Program-made: the position numbers and the translations under genes
Shown here: positions 22,763 to 32,086 of the stretch, piece by piece
How the letters are laid out: every line of letters begins with the position of its first letter
Numbering within the stretch: position 1 is the stretch's first letter
Assembly (NCBI GenBank): GCA_963575745.1
Contig: CAUYUJ010020698.1
Location: forward strand, 77,501-141,500
From: Prorocentrum cordatum
Taxonomy: Eukaryota > Sar > Dinophyceae > Prorocentrales > Prorocentraceae
Length of the DNA: 64,000 nucleotides
Direction of reading: 5' to 3'
The notes under the pieces: model-generated
The model's input: the letters and a program-made list of their open reading frames with translations, nothing else
Told to the model about the DNA's origin: nothing
Databases searched by the model: none

Positions 22763-23940
22763 TCAACCTTTCTTACCGCCGGGGGACTCGTAGGGCTTAG
22801 CATATATAAAGTCGAAAAAATCCAGAGAACGAGTAGTCTTTCAGCCTTAAAAAATGATTTCAAACCTCTCGATGCAACAGCCCAACGCCCTTCATGCTTC
22901 TGGATCGTTTTCTGTGCGCACGAGCTCGGGTTACGTGCAAAAATCGACAGCACCTCTCAAGATCACTCGAACAATACAAATAGTTTCGCGAATCTAGCTC
23001 GAGTATCAGACCGAGTTCAGAGCTCTGAATGCAACAGGCGGACGCGCCTGATCTCTCCGAATCGATTCCTGCGAAGACCAGCTCCGCAGCCGCCTTACAG
23101 CCCGAGTTAAGTGCAGAAAACCAACAGCACCTCTGAAGATGACTCGAACAATACGAATAGTTTCGCGGACCTAGCTCGGGCAGCAGACCGAGTTCAGAGC
23201 TGTGAATGCGACAGGCGGACGGGACTGATTCTCCCAATCGATTCCAGTGATTACCAGCCCTGCAGCCCCCTTACAGCGCGAGTTAAGTGCAGAAAACGGA
23301 CAGCACCTCTCAAGATGACTCGAACAATACCAATAGATTCGCGAACCTAGCTCGGGCAGCACACCGAGTTCTGAGCTCTGGATTTGGCGGGCGGATGCGC
23401 CTGATGTCTGCGAATCGATTTCTGTGAGAACAAGCCCTGTAGCCCCCCGACAGCCCGAGTTAAGTGCAGAAAACTGACAGTACCTCTCAAGATGACTCGA
23501 ACAATACGAATAGTTTCGCGAACCTAGCTCCGGCAGCAGACCGAGTTCAGACCTCTAGATAGGGTAGACGAACGCGCCTGATGATTCGCAATCGATTTCT
23601 GTGAGAATGAGCCCTGTAGCTGCCCTACAGCTCGAGTTAAGTACAAAATACCGACAACGCGTATCAAGATGACTCGAAAGAGCCGATCCCGCCGCGACGC
23701 TTTTTTGCAAAAATATTGACCCGATCGAGCTGAGATTAAGATGGCGAGCGGGAATAAGATCGAATATGGTCAGAAAAAGTACTAGAGCTCAAACGAATTG
23801 TTGAATTTCGAGAACAAAATTTTCAACCGACCAAAAGTCAGCAAAAGGTCCGTCGAGATTTTTCTTGTCAACTAGCTCTCCAGCGCGCCAGAATTACTCT
23901 TCAGCTTCCAGCAACTAGCTAAGGGAAGCTCTACGAGTTA

Positions 23941-25155
23941 CTGGGCGCCGGCGGTAAACCGTCAACCTTTCTTACCGCCGGGGGACTCGTAGAGCTTCCT
24001 GACAATATATAATGTCGAAAAAATTGTAGAGAACGAATAGTTTTTTCAGCCCAAGCGATTTCAGACCTTTCGATGCAACAGCCGAACGCCCCTGATGCTG
24101 GATTGTCTTCTATACGAGCTCTGTAGCTCTCCTACAGCCCGAGTTACGTGCGTAAATCGACAGCACCTCTCAAGATCACTCGAACAATACGAATAGTTCG
24201 GCAAACCTAGCTCGAGTATCAGACCGAGTTCAGACCTCTGAATGCAATAGTGGGACGCGTCTGATGTCTCCGAATCGATTCCTCTGATTACCAGCCCTGC
24301 AGCCCCCCTACAGCCGAGTTAAGTGCAGAAAACCGACAGCACCTCTCAGGATGACTCGAACGATACGAATAGTTTCGCGGACGTAGTTCGGGCAGCAGAC
24401 CGAGTTCCGAGCTTTGGATTCGACAGACGGACGCGCCTGATGTCTCCGAATCGATTCCTGAGATTGCCAGCCCTGTAGTCCCCCTACAGCCTGAGTTAAG
24501 TACAGAAAACCGACAGCACCTCTCAAGATGACTCGAACAATACAAATAGTTTCGCGATTCTCGATCGGGCAGCAGACCGAGTTCAGAGCTCTGGATTCAA
24601 CAGACAACGCGACTAATGATTCTGAATCGGTTTCTGTAAGTATCATCTCTGTAGCTGTCATATAGCTCGAGTCAAATACAAAAAACCGAGAGCGCCTGTC
24701 GAGATGACTCAAATAATACGAATAGGTTTGTGGACCTAGCTGGGTTGGCAGACCGAGTTCAGACCTCTGGATGCAACAGGCGAACGCGCCTCATCATTCT
24801 GAATCCATAAGGTGTGCTCACCAGCTCTGTGGCTCTTCTATAGCTCGAGTTATGTTCAGAAAACCGCCACCGCGTGTCAAGATGACCCGAAACGGCCGAT
24901 CCTGCCGCAATGCTTTTTGGCAGTAATATCTACCCGATCGATCTGAGATCAAGACGGCGAGCGGGAATAAGATCGAATATCACGGGAAAAAATACTAGAG
25001 CTCTAACGAATGGTTGAATTTCGAGAACAAAATGTTCAACCGACCAAAAGTCATCAAAAGGTCCGTCGAGATTTTTCTTGCCAACTAGCTCTCCAGCGCC
25101 CCGGAATTACTCTTAAGCTTTCAGCAACAACTTGCTAAGGGAAGCTCTACGAGTT
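23941..25155 (+). repeat. A-family element, copy A6
   Basis: A complete copy: H1 at 23941, leader, ~177-bp units, 3' domain and full H2 hairpin ending CTCTACGAGTT at 25155. It is separated from A5 and A7 by single A residues (23940 and 25156). Confidence 0.9.
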
Positions 25156-25156
25156 A

Positions 25157-26390
25157 CTGGGCGACGGCGGTGAACCGTCAAACTTCCTTACCGCAGGGGG
25201 ACTCAGCTTCCTGAGCATATATAATGTCGAAAAAATTGCCGAGAACAAATAGTTTTTCAGCCTAAACGATTTCAAACCTCTCGATGGAACAGCCAAACGC
25301 CCCTCATGCTTCTGGATCGTTTTCTGTGCGCACGAGCTCCGTAGCTCTCTTACAGCCCGAGTTACGTGCGAAAATCGAAAGCACCTCTCAAGATCACTCG
25401 AACAATACAATTAGTTTCGCGAATCTAGCTCGAGTATCAGACCGAGTTCAGACATCTGAATGCAACAGGCGGACGCGCCTGATGTCTCCGGATCGATTTC
25501 TGTGATTACCAGCCCTGCAGCCCTCTTATAGCCCGACTTAAGTGCAGAAATCGACAGCACCTCTCAAGATGACTCGAACAATACGAATAGTACCTCGTAG
25601 AGCTCTTCGGCATCGATGAGCTAGACGAATTCCGGCGCGGGGTGGAGCTAGTTGGTCGACCCGGCCAGAAAGGACAAAGTGGTAACTTTTGGGTGGTTTT
25701 GCAATTTTTTGAAAGATTGACAATTCATTTTAATAAAACAGATTCGCACCTGTAAACGACTATGAGGGCCTCTCTCTCTTAGTATGAGCTCTGTAGGCGC
25801 ACTTTTACTATCAAAACACTTGGCGGAGCCATCTTCATGTCGACACGGAAAAAAATCATTTCTTTTTTTCGAGAAATGCTTCCAGAAGCTCTCTCTCTCT
25901 CTCTCGACTCTGAGCACTCTTACGCGTAAAAGGAGCTCTACGAGGTTCCCGGCGGCGACCAGGTTGACGGTTAACCGCCGGCGCCAGTTTCGCGGACCAG
26001 CTCGGGCAGCAGGCAGAGTTCAGGGCTCTGAATGCGACAGGTGGACGCGACTAATGTCTCCGAATCGATTCCAGTGATTACCAGCCCTGCAGCCCCCTTA
26101 TCGAGTTAAGTGCAGAAAACGGACAGCAGCTCTCAAGACTACTCGACAAATACAAATAGTTTTGCGAACCTAGCTCGGGCAGCACACCAAGTTCCGAGCT
26201 TTGGATTTGGCAGGCGGACGCGCCCTGTGAGCACGAGCCCTGTAGCCCCTCTACAGCCCGAGTTAAGTGCAGAAAACTGCCAGCACCTCTCAAGACTCCA
26301 AGAACACGAATAGTTTCGCGAACCTAGCCCGGGCAGCAGACCGAGTTCAGACCTCTAGATGGAACAGACAAACGCGCCTGATAATTCGCA
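25157..26390 (+). repeat. A-family element A7, interrupted by B and by LINE L2
   Basis: H1 variant CTGGGCGACGGCGGTGAACC. Units are split by a minus-strand B element at 25592-25988 and then continue (TTCGCGGACCAGCTCGGGCA) to GATAATTCGCA 26390, where the L2 3' end begins. Confidence 0.85.
25592..25988 (-). mobile_element. Complete B element inserted in an A-family unit
   Basis: Read on the minus strand, the element starts CTGGCGCCGGCGGTTAACC and ends GAGCTCTACGAGGT. It contains GTAAGAGTGCTCAGAGTC, a CT-rich stretch, TTTCCGTGTCGACATGAAGA, AGTGTTTTGATAGTAAAAGT and CACTTTGTCCTTTCTGG. The left flank (ACGAATAG T) and right flank (TTTCGCGGACC) rejoin to the uninterrupted A consensus ACGAATAGTTTCGCGGACC, seen for example at 23153. 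It is therefore a mobile unit with precise ends. AGT occurs on both sides (25589-25591 and 25986-25988), of which one A per side is the part shared with other sites. Confidence 0.85.
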
Positions 26391-26448
26391 TTGGTTGGGT
26401 GTTGGGGTCGGCTACACAGGGCGCGTGCGCCCTAGCCGTGCAGAGTCC

Positions 26449-29400
26449 CTAGGGTCCCTCACGCCCTCTCAACCTCTTTGGGGTTGGAGGCCCGAGGATC
26501 TCAGAGATAATCTGCCGAACACCTTGGAGCAGGCGTTCACAAGCTGTGAGCTCGCTATCTGTAACAGTGGCCCCCAGAGGGAGTAAAGAAGCCTCCTGGA
26601 ACACTCGTCGCCAGTGGTTGTCCCCAAATGAGACCTCCACATAGCAACCTAGAGCAGAGCCTTCAACACTCACGCCACCGTCCCATCCTCCACGGATACG
26701 TTTGATACAATGTCTCTGTTGTCGCAAATATCTGAAGTCAATCCATCTTCCCGTCCTTCCCCTCCTCGCCTCCCAAGTCAACTCATCCGCAACACAATTG
26801 AACTCTCTGTAGATATGCTTCCACGGATCCGTCCCTACAGTGGCACACCTGATGTCGTAATCCTCAGCAAGTTGATTCATATCGTTTTGTAGACCATGCA
26901 CTCTCCTGCGGTACGAACGATCACGGCATTCCCAGATCCCTCGGGCCCAGTTCACCACACACATACTATCACCTGTCATTTCAACCAACAATGAGCTCTC
27001 CGAGCCCTCCTGCCAGACAGTTGCGTTGTTATATCCGTGGGCAATCCTACGAGCGAGCCTGTCGGAGTCCTCAGGGGAGTCCCACGTATCCACAGGACAA
27101 GGAGCACAGGGCGGTTTCCTGAAGATGGGCTCCCATCGAGGCTGTATTTTTGTCATGCACGCAACTACATTCCACCAGTCCGTCGCATTCCACTTGATGC
27201 TGAACCAGCGTAAATTACCACTCGCCGCCAGCATAAGACAATGCCAGCTGTCAGTGCTTGCATGCGCTCTCCCTCCCACTCTCCTCGTACCTTCCCTCCT
27301 CCTGGCTCCCGTGAACATGGATACAAGTGTGTCCCTCCGTAGTGACCATTCCCCCGCACAGTGTAACATGGCCTGAAGCGTCTGGCGCCAGGCTCGTGCT
27401 CCACGCATGTCCGTGGAGGCGAAGGCCCGATCATGAAACTGGGCCAGCTCCAACGCAAACTCGAAATTGGCTCGGACCACCTTCTCTAGGAGACTGCAGT
27501 GGCCAGCCTGCAAGAATAGCTCGTATGACTTCGGTGTGGTCCTGTCCCTGAACTCCTCCCACGTCTCCTCCTCCCTCTTGTGTAATCCTCGCATACCGTT
27601 GAGACACCTCCCCTCCCAGACCTTAATCCTCTCCAGCAGTCGTAGATTGCACGGCCAGCCTATACATCCGCGGTACACCACAGACTGCACACGAGCGGCA
27701 TACCTGCGAAACTTCTCTTTGAGTGAGACCGATCTGGAGCGATAAAACTGGATGTCAGCAAAATAGGCCTTCCTCCCTTTCTCCAGTCGATGATACAAGC
27801 CGTGATATCCTTTGATTTCCGAACTGAGCTTCACTCCTAGTACCTCCACCTCCTCCTTCCTCGGCATTACGACAGTCGAGCGCAAGTGCTCTGGGAGATC
27901 CTCATCTCCAGAAATCGCACAGATGGCTGGCGAGAGCGGGCAGAGCAGCGGCGGATCGCCACATGTGTACGTCTGGCCAAAAAGTACATACGCCAATGAA
28001 TCCTCCTTCCAGTCCATCCCTGCCCGTCTGAGTGTTACCGTCATCATACCGATCATCTGTTGTAGCTGGAGTTGCGATGCAGCACAGAGCGTAACATTGT
28101 CCGCCCACAAGAAGTGGTGTACAAGAGCACCGTCCGCCCCCTCCCCTTCCAGTCGGACACCGTATCCTAAGGTATCCCAAGTCTGAATCACAGATCCCCA
28201 GATGGCCTCCAAGACAATATGGAAAAGTATAGGTCCCTCCTTACCTCCCGTTCGGACCGATGTATTGTATCTCACCTCATCGCCGCACACGTTCTGAAAC
28301 TCAAAGGTAGCAATGTTATCCAGCATGGGCTCCACAATGGCTCTTATGAGGCACACAGGGTACTTAAGGTACAGCATGGCCTTGATGATAGTGCGCAGTG
28401 TGACATTATCGAATGCTTTGTGTATGTCCAAGACTCCCACGTGCATAGACTCCGCCTTCCCCCACACATTTGCATGTCTAGTAAGATGTGATAGTGGTGC
28501 CGTGACGTTAGTAACCTTCTGATCCTTCTCAAATCCGTATGTGCACAACCGTCGGTTCACAGGAAATGCATCAATAAACTGCAACACACATGCCATGTAC
28601 CATTTACTCATCACACTGATCAGGCAAATCCCTCTGGTGTTGGAGAGTCGTGTAGCATCCCGCATCTTCGGCACAAGTTGGATACTGAGCTGCCTCCACG
28701 TCTCAGGGCTGGAGGCTCCCTGCTCGAAAATCCTCTGGAAAGCACGCCGCACAAACAAGAGGCTCCTCCACGGCAACTCACGAATGACCTCAGCAACGAC
28801 TCCATCGCTACCGGGTGCCGTGCCAGGCTTCAAAGACGCACGAGCCTGCATGAGCATGCCCATCGTGATGACTCTTCCCTCCACCCCACGGTCGTTGTGT
28901 CTGAGTTCCTGAAAGGCCTCCAAAGTCCGTTTTTCCTCCTCCGAGTTCGTGTAAGACGCCGTCGCATACCTAGTGATCTCCGTACTCCACCTAGTCCTGT
29001 CCATTGTCAGCACACCCTCACACTCCAGCTCCTTGAGGATACACCGTGAGGTCTTACTGGATCCCCTGTGGTCCTGCAGGAGTTGGTTCCTCCTATGCTG
29101 TCTCCTAAGGGTCTTCCTCCTACGCAGCAGTTGTTTACGAGTATTCCCAAGGGCCCCACGCCTGATGGCAGACTCCACCTCTATGAGCTCCCTGGGCCTC
29201 TGAATAGGTTTGCAGTTGGGGCGCCCCTTAGTGTGGTCCACAAGCTTTGCCGTCTCCAAGAGTACCCGTCCGACCTGCTGCAGGTCCGTCCCTACCGTGT
29301 CCGATGCAAGCCCCTCAATCGACACATCCGCAAGCACACGAAACATGTTCCTCGCCGTGTCATCCGTCGGCTGCCAGCCAACCATGGACACAGGGCGGGG

Positions 29401-30186
29401 TGGCAAAGCTGGTCGCCTGATCTCCGTAGTCTTGAGATTTACCCAGACCAGAGCGTGATCACTATAGGCACTGGCTTTTGCACGTATACCTGGCGTAGCT
29501 TTGATGGGTTCCACAAACTGGACCTGGCATCTCATTTCCTGGTGAGCTCTTGCCTCATCCGCGCACCAACGTGTAGGGATGAGAATATAGTCAAGCACAC
29601 GCTGCACATGTGTGGAACAGTACGGTATATGTGTGATACGTCGATCTCCATATGTGTTCGCCGCACAGATCCCCCAAGTACTCATGAACCTCATAAGCAT
29701 GTCCCTCCTCTCTGCATGGTAGTTCGCCTCCTCCCTCCTCCCGTCCACCTGCATAAGACCTCCTCCCGTCATTCCCAGCATATCTGGTTCAAGTTCCGTC
29801 TGAGCATCCATCCCCACCCATGGTATGACTCCAGCCTGTGTAGTTTGAAACATAGTAACACTGCACTTAGTAAGTACATCTAAGTATTCCCCCAAGTGGT
29901 CAACATCACGCATCACGCATGGTAGATACACTGATGTAACTAGAGCACCCCTGAATTCGACACACGCAAATCGTACCCCACTCCGTCGAGCAATCACATG
30001 TGGTGCCCAATCCCTGCACCATGCAACCGCCGCCTTGGAGCAGGAGCTATAGTGAATCTCCCATCCACATCTGTTAAAAGTATTTGCACTGGTATGCTCA
30101 CACTCTTGCAGACACACCATTTGAATTGACCTGGCTTCACATGCAGCGACCAGGTTGGGTACTTGACCGTCGGATATTTTCTGCAC
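26449..30186 (-). CDS. L2 ORF2: AP-type endonuclease, reverse transcriptase, circularly permuted RNase H
   Basis: 1245 codons open. The listed start is a GTG; in-frame codons upstream give ATWNVQKI, the usual endonuclease start, after the ORF1 stop at 30232, so the true start is uncertain. Endonuclease: CLQE (Glu28), GMDAQTE (Asp127), LDYIL (Asp199), YSDH (242-244). RT: GSDGVVAEV, RGICLISVMSKWYMAC, VLDIHKAFD with Asp587 and Asp593 (motif A), RTGGKEGPILF, and motif C as WADN at 694-697, with Asn in place of the usual second Asp. RNase H motifs in order: VEMTGDSMCVVNW (Asp1073), YREFNCVADELTWEARR (Asp1134), GGWDGGVSVEGSALG (Asp1169), TVTDSELTACERLL (Glu1212). All domains lie in one frame, so the copy could still encode a working protein. 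Confidence 0.92.
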   Translation of the reverse strand: MQKISDGQVPNLVAACEARSIQMVCLQECEHTSANTFNRCGWEIHYSSCSKAAVAWCRDWAPHVIARRSGVRFACVEFRGALVTSVYLPCVMRDVDHLGEYLDVLTKCSVTMFQTTQAGVIPWVGMDAQTELEPDMLGMTGGGLMQVDGRREEANYHAERRDMLMRFMSTWGICAANTYGDRRITHIPYCSTHVQRVLDYILIPTRWCADEARAHQEMRCQVQFVEPIKATPGIRAKASAYSDHALVWVNLKTTEIRRPALPPRPVSMVGWQPTDDTARNMFRVLADVSIEGLASDTVGTDLQQVGRVLLETAKLVDHTKGRPNCKPIQRPRELIEVESAIRRGALGNTRKQLLRRRKTLRRQHRRNQLLQDHRGSSKTSRCILKELECEGVLTMDRTRWSTEITRYATASYTNSEEEKRTLEAFQELRHNDRGVEGRVITMGMLMQARASLKPGTAPGSDGVVAEVIRELPWRSLLFVRRAFQRIFEQGASSPETWRQLSIQLVPKMRDATRLSNTRGICLISVMSKWYMACVLQFIDAFPVNRRLCTYGFEKDQKVTNVTAPLSHLTRHANVWGKAESMHVGVLDIHKAFDNVTLRTIIKAMLYLKYPVCLIRAIVEPMLDNIATFEFQNVCGDEVRYNTSVRTGGKEGPILFHIVLEAIWGSVIQTWDTLGYGVRLEGEGADGALVHHFLWADNVTLCAASQLQLQQMIGMMTVTLRRAGMDWKEDSLAYVLFGQTYTCGDPPLLCPLSPAICAISGDEDLPEHLRSTVVMPRKEEVEVLGVKLSSEIKGYHGLYHRLEKGRKAYFADIQFYRSRSVSLKEKFRRYAARVQSVVYRGCIGWPCNLRLLERIKVWEGRCLNGMRGLHKREEETWEEFRDRTTPKSYELFLQAGHCSLLEKVVRANFEFALELAQFHDRAFASTDMRGARAWRQTLQAMLHCAGEWSLRRDTLVSMFTGARRREGTRRVGGRAHASTDSWHCLMLAASGNLRWFSIKWNATDWWNVVACMTKIQPRWEPIFRKPPCAPCPVDTWDSPEDSDRLARRIAHGYNNATVWQEGSESSLLVEMTGDSMCVVNWARGIWECRDRSYRRRVHGLQNDMNQLAEDYDIRCATVGTDPWKHIYREFNCVADELTWEARRGRTGRWIDFRYLRQQRHCIKRIRGGWDGGVSVEGSALGCYVEVSFGDNHWRRVFQEASLLPLGATVTDSELTACERLLQGVRQIISEILGPPTPKRLRGREGP

Positions 30187-30231
30187 ATTCCAGGTTGCGA
30201 CAACGGTCTCTGTCGCAGCCCTACCGCCCCG

Positions 30232-31742
30232 TCAATGATTCGGGCACCGTAGTGTCTGAAGAAACTGCACCTGGTTAATATCGGGCTCAACGTGTGTCAA
30301 ATTATCACCATAGAGGTTCCATCCTTTTGTCGGTCCCCATTCTGCAATCAATGTCTTTTGTGTAGTATCATCAGCATTCGGCATATACCACATATATGTC
30401 ATTGGCGGACCCGTCTCTCCTCGAAGAATAGCCGTCGCATTTTTCTTGATATCAGAGAATAGTGCTTGAAACCTTCCTACCGCCCGAACATGTTCTATCT
30501 TCCATGGCTGGCATTCACCTTGAAATCGCACATTGGGAGGCAATGAAGTGAGTCCCCGCCTGTAGTCATTATCCCACACACGTTTCGCTTCCCATAGGAT
30601 CTCAGAGGATGTACCTGGCTTGAAATAGATCCTACCCCCGTGCACGGCCAATATCTACCAGTATTCTCCTAAACCGTCCGATCCAAGTCCAGTGCCACCC
30701 TCTGTGTAGCATCAATTTGTTTAGAGTCCATAAGACCATTCATCGCCGTCGTCAGTGCCTCCTGTGAAAGAGCCTCCCGCTGACGTATCTCACGGTTCCT
30801 CCATCCCTCCCTTGAAACCCATCCCTTGAACTCAACATAACGTGGATTCCAAGCAGGATCGTGCCTGTCCGTACCCGCCATCGTGGATCCACTTGCTACC
30901 GACAGCCCGTCCCCCTGCTTGAGCTTCTGAACTTCATTGGTGAGGTCCTGGATCGCCGATTCTGTTTTCGATACCCTGGAGTCCAGAGATGTTTTCAGAC
31001 CGTCCATTTCCGTACGAAGAGAGTTCCTGAACGATTGCATGTCTGCCGTCATAGTCTGTTGTCCCGTCATGATGGATCGAAACATCTGTTCAATGTCAAG
31101 GCCAGCTTCCTGGGCAACCTCATTCGCACCCAATGTTTGTCCCGCACCTCCTCCTTCTCCTTTCCCTCCTCCTTTGACATTACGAGCACGGACAGCTCTA
31201 GCAAGCGCCCCACCCCCATCATCAATTGTCATGTCCTGGCCCATCGCATGCAAGCCTGGAGCACCTGAAACTGAAGAACCTGATGGCATCGCTGGTGCAG
31301 CACCTGAAACTGAAAAACCTGCTGCAGCCATCTTCCTTTTGTGGCTGCGTAAGATATTGAAATCGTAACCTTCACCCTGCACGAAGTGGTTACGCAAGAT
31401 ATTGAAATCGTAACCTTCACCCTGCACAAACGGTACTGTTGGTGTGAGCGATGGCACACAAATAACAGCTCTCCTGTCACCTCGAGGTGTCCCGACCTGT
31501 CTGGCAAGATAGTCCCAGTCCGCGTGACTGAAGTCGGATCCCCAGCACTCCGTCGTTCCAAGAGAGAGGAAAAGAGACAATTGCAGCAGTAGCAATAACA
31601 ATAACAAGTGCAGGCGGCCTAGCACACGCAATAACAGTAACAAGTGCAGCGGCCTAGCTGACCTCGATCTCGCTGAACCCGAAGAAGACGAAGAAGGCAG
31701 CGATGGCTGCCGCGCCGCCCGCGGCGACGCACCCCCTCCCAC
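30232..31742 (-). pseudogene. L2 ORF1 (gag-like), interrupted by a stop and a frameshift
   Basis: The first part is open from 31742 to a TAG at 30669. The likely real start is MAAAGFSVSG near 31330 or upstream through FVQGEGYDFNILR, since residues before that are Ser/Leu low complexity. Features: a Gly-rich linker (VKGGGKGEGGGAG); a predicted coiled coil (GLDIEQMFRS to VQKLKQGD); and the block YVEFKGWVSREGWRNREIRQ shared with L1 ORF1. The C-terminal part (IYFKPGTSSEILWEAKRVW, VRFQGECQPWKIEHVRAV, LIAEWGPTKGWNLYG) lies in a different frame (30651-30232) and ends in TGA 45 bases before the listed ORF2 codon. An in-frame duplication repeats FVQGEGYDFNILR at 31346-31430. Confidence 0.75.
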
Positions 31743-31784
31743 ACGCTAGACGCCTGTGGGATCCAGACGCCTTGATCCAGACGC

Positions 31785-31806
31785 CTTGAGCCAAAATGGC
31801 TACGGA
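31785..31806 (-). other. DinoSL spliced-leader relic at LINE 5' end
   Basis: The minus strand reads TCCGTAGCCATTTTGG followed by CTCAAG: the full 22-nt dinoflagellate spliced leader with no mismatch. The next bases are GCGTCTGGATC, not a GT splice donor, so this is the end of a trans-spliced transcript copied back into DNA and not an SL-RNA gene. Directly downstream, TCAAGGCGTCTGGA occurs twice in tandem, so the last five leader bases are repeated 14 bp further on. This could be a remnant of an older leader. Confidence 0.93.
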
Positions 31807-32086
31807 GAGCGGAGGGACGGGAAACTGGCGCCGGCGGTGAACCGTCAACCTGGTCACCGCCGGGAACCTCGTAGAGCTCCTAGCACGCGTAAGAGTGCTC
31901 AGCATCAAAAGAGAGGGCTTGTGGAAGCATTTCTCGAAAAAGAGAAGACATGATTTTTTTCATGTCGACATAAAGTTGGTTGCGCCAAGTGTTTTATAGT
32001 AAAAGTGCATCTAGAGAGCTCATATTAAGACGCGGAGGCGCTCATAGTCGTTTACAGGTGCGAAAAATCTGCTTTCTGAAAATAAA

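Larger units (their letters stand above)
21656..23939 (+). repeat. A-family element A5, hairpin split by LINE L3a
   Basis: The left H1 arm is 21656-21688. L3a occupies 21689-22762. The second TSD copy and right arm (TCAACCTTTCTTACCGCC) resume at 22763. Five or six ~177-bp units follow, then the 3' domain and a complete H2 hairpin ending CTCTACGAGTT at 23939. A single A then precedes the next A element. Confidence 0.88.
26391..31806 (-). mobile_element. LINE L2, near-complete non-LTR retrotransposon with DinoSL 5' end
   Basis: About 5.4 kb on the minus strand: the DinoSL at the extreme 5' end (31785-31806), a 5' region with a 14-bp tandem repeat (TCAAGGCGTCTGGA), ORF1 (two frames), intact ORF2, and a 3' tail with the small hairpin GGGCGCACGCGCCC followed by TGTGTAGCCGACCCCAACAC. 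The tail matches L1 and L6. The 3' end sits in an A-family unit after GATAATTCGCA. The 5' side abuts GAGCGGAGGGACGGGAA and a B element, so no target duplication is visible and the flank has probably been rearranged. Confidence 0.9.

Noticed and set aside
31785-31806. SL-RNA gene
   Set aside because: The leader is not followed by a GT donor or SL-RNA body; it is followed by LINE 5' sequence.
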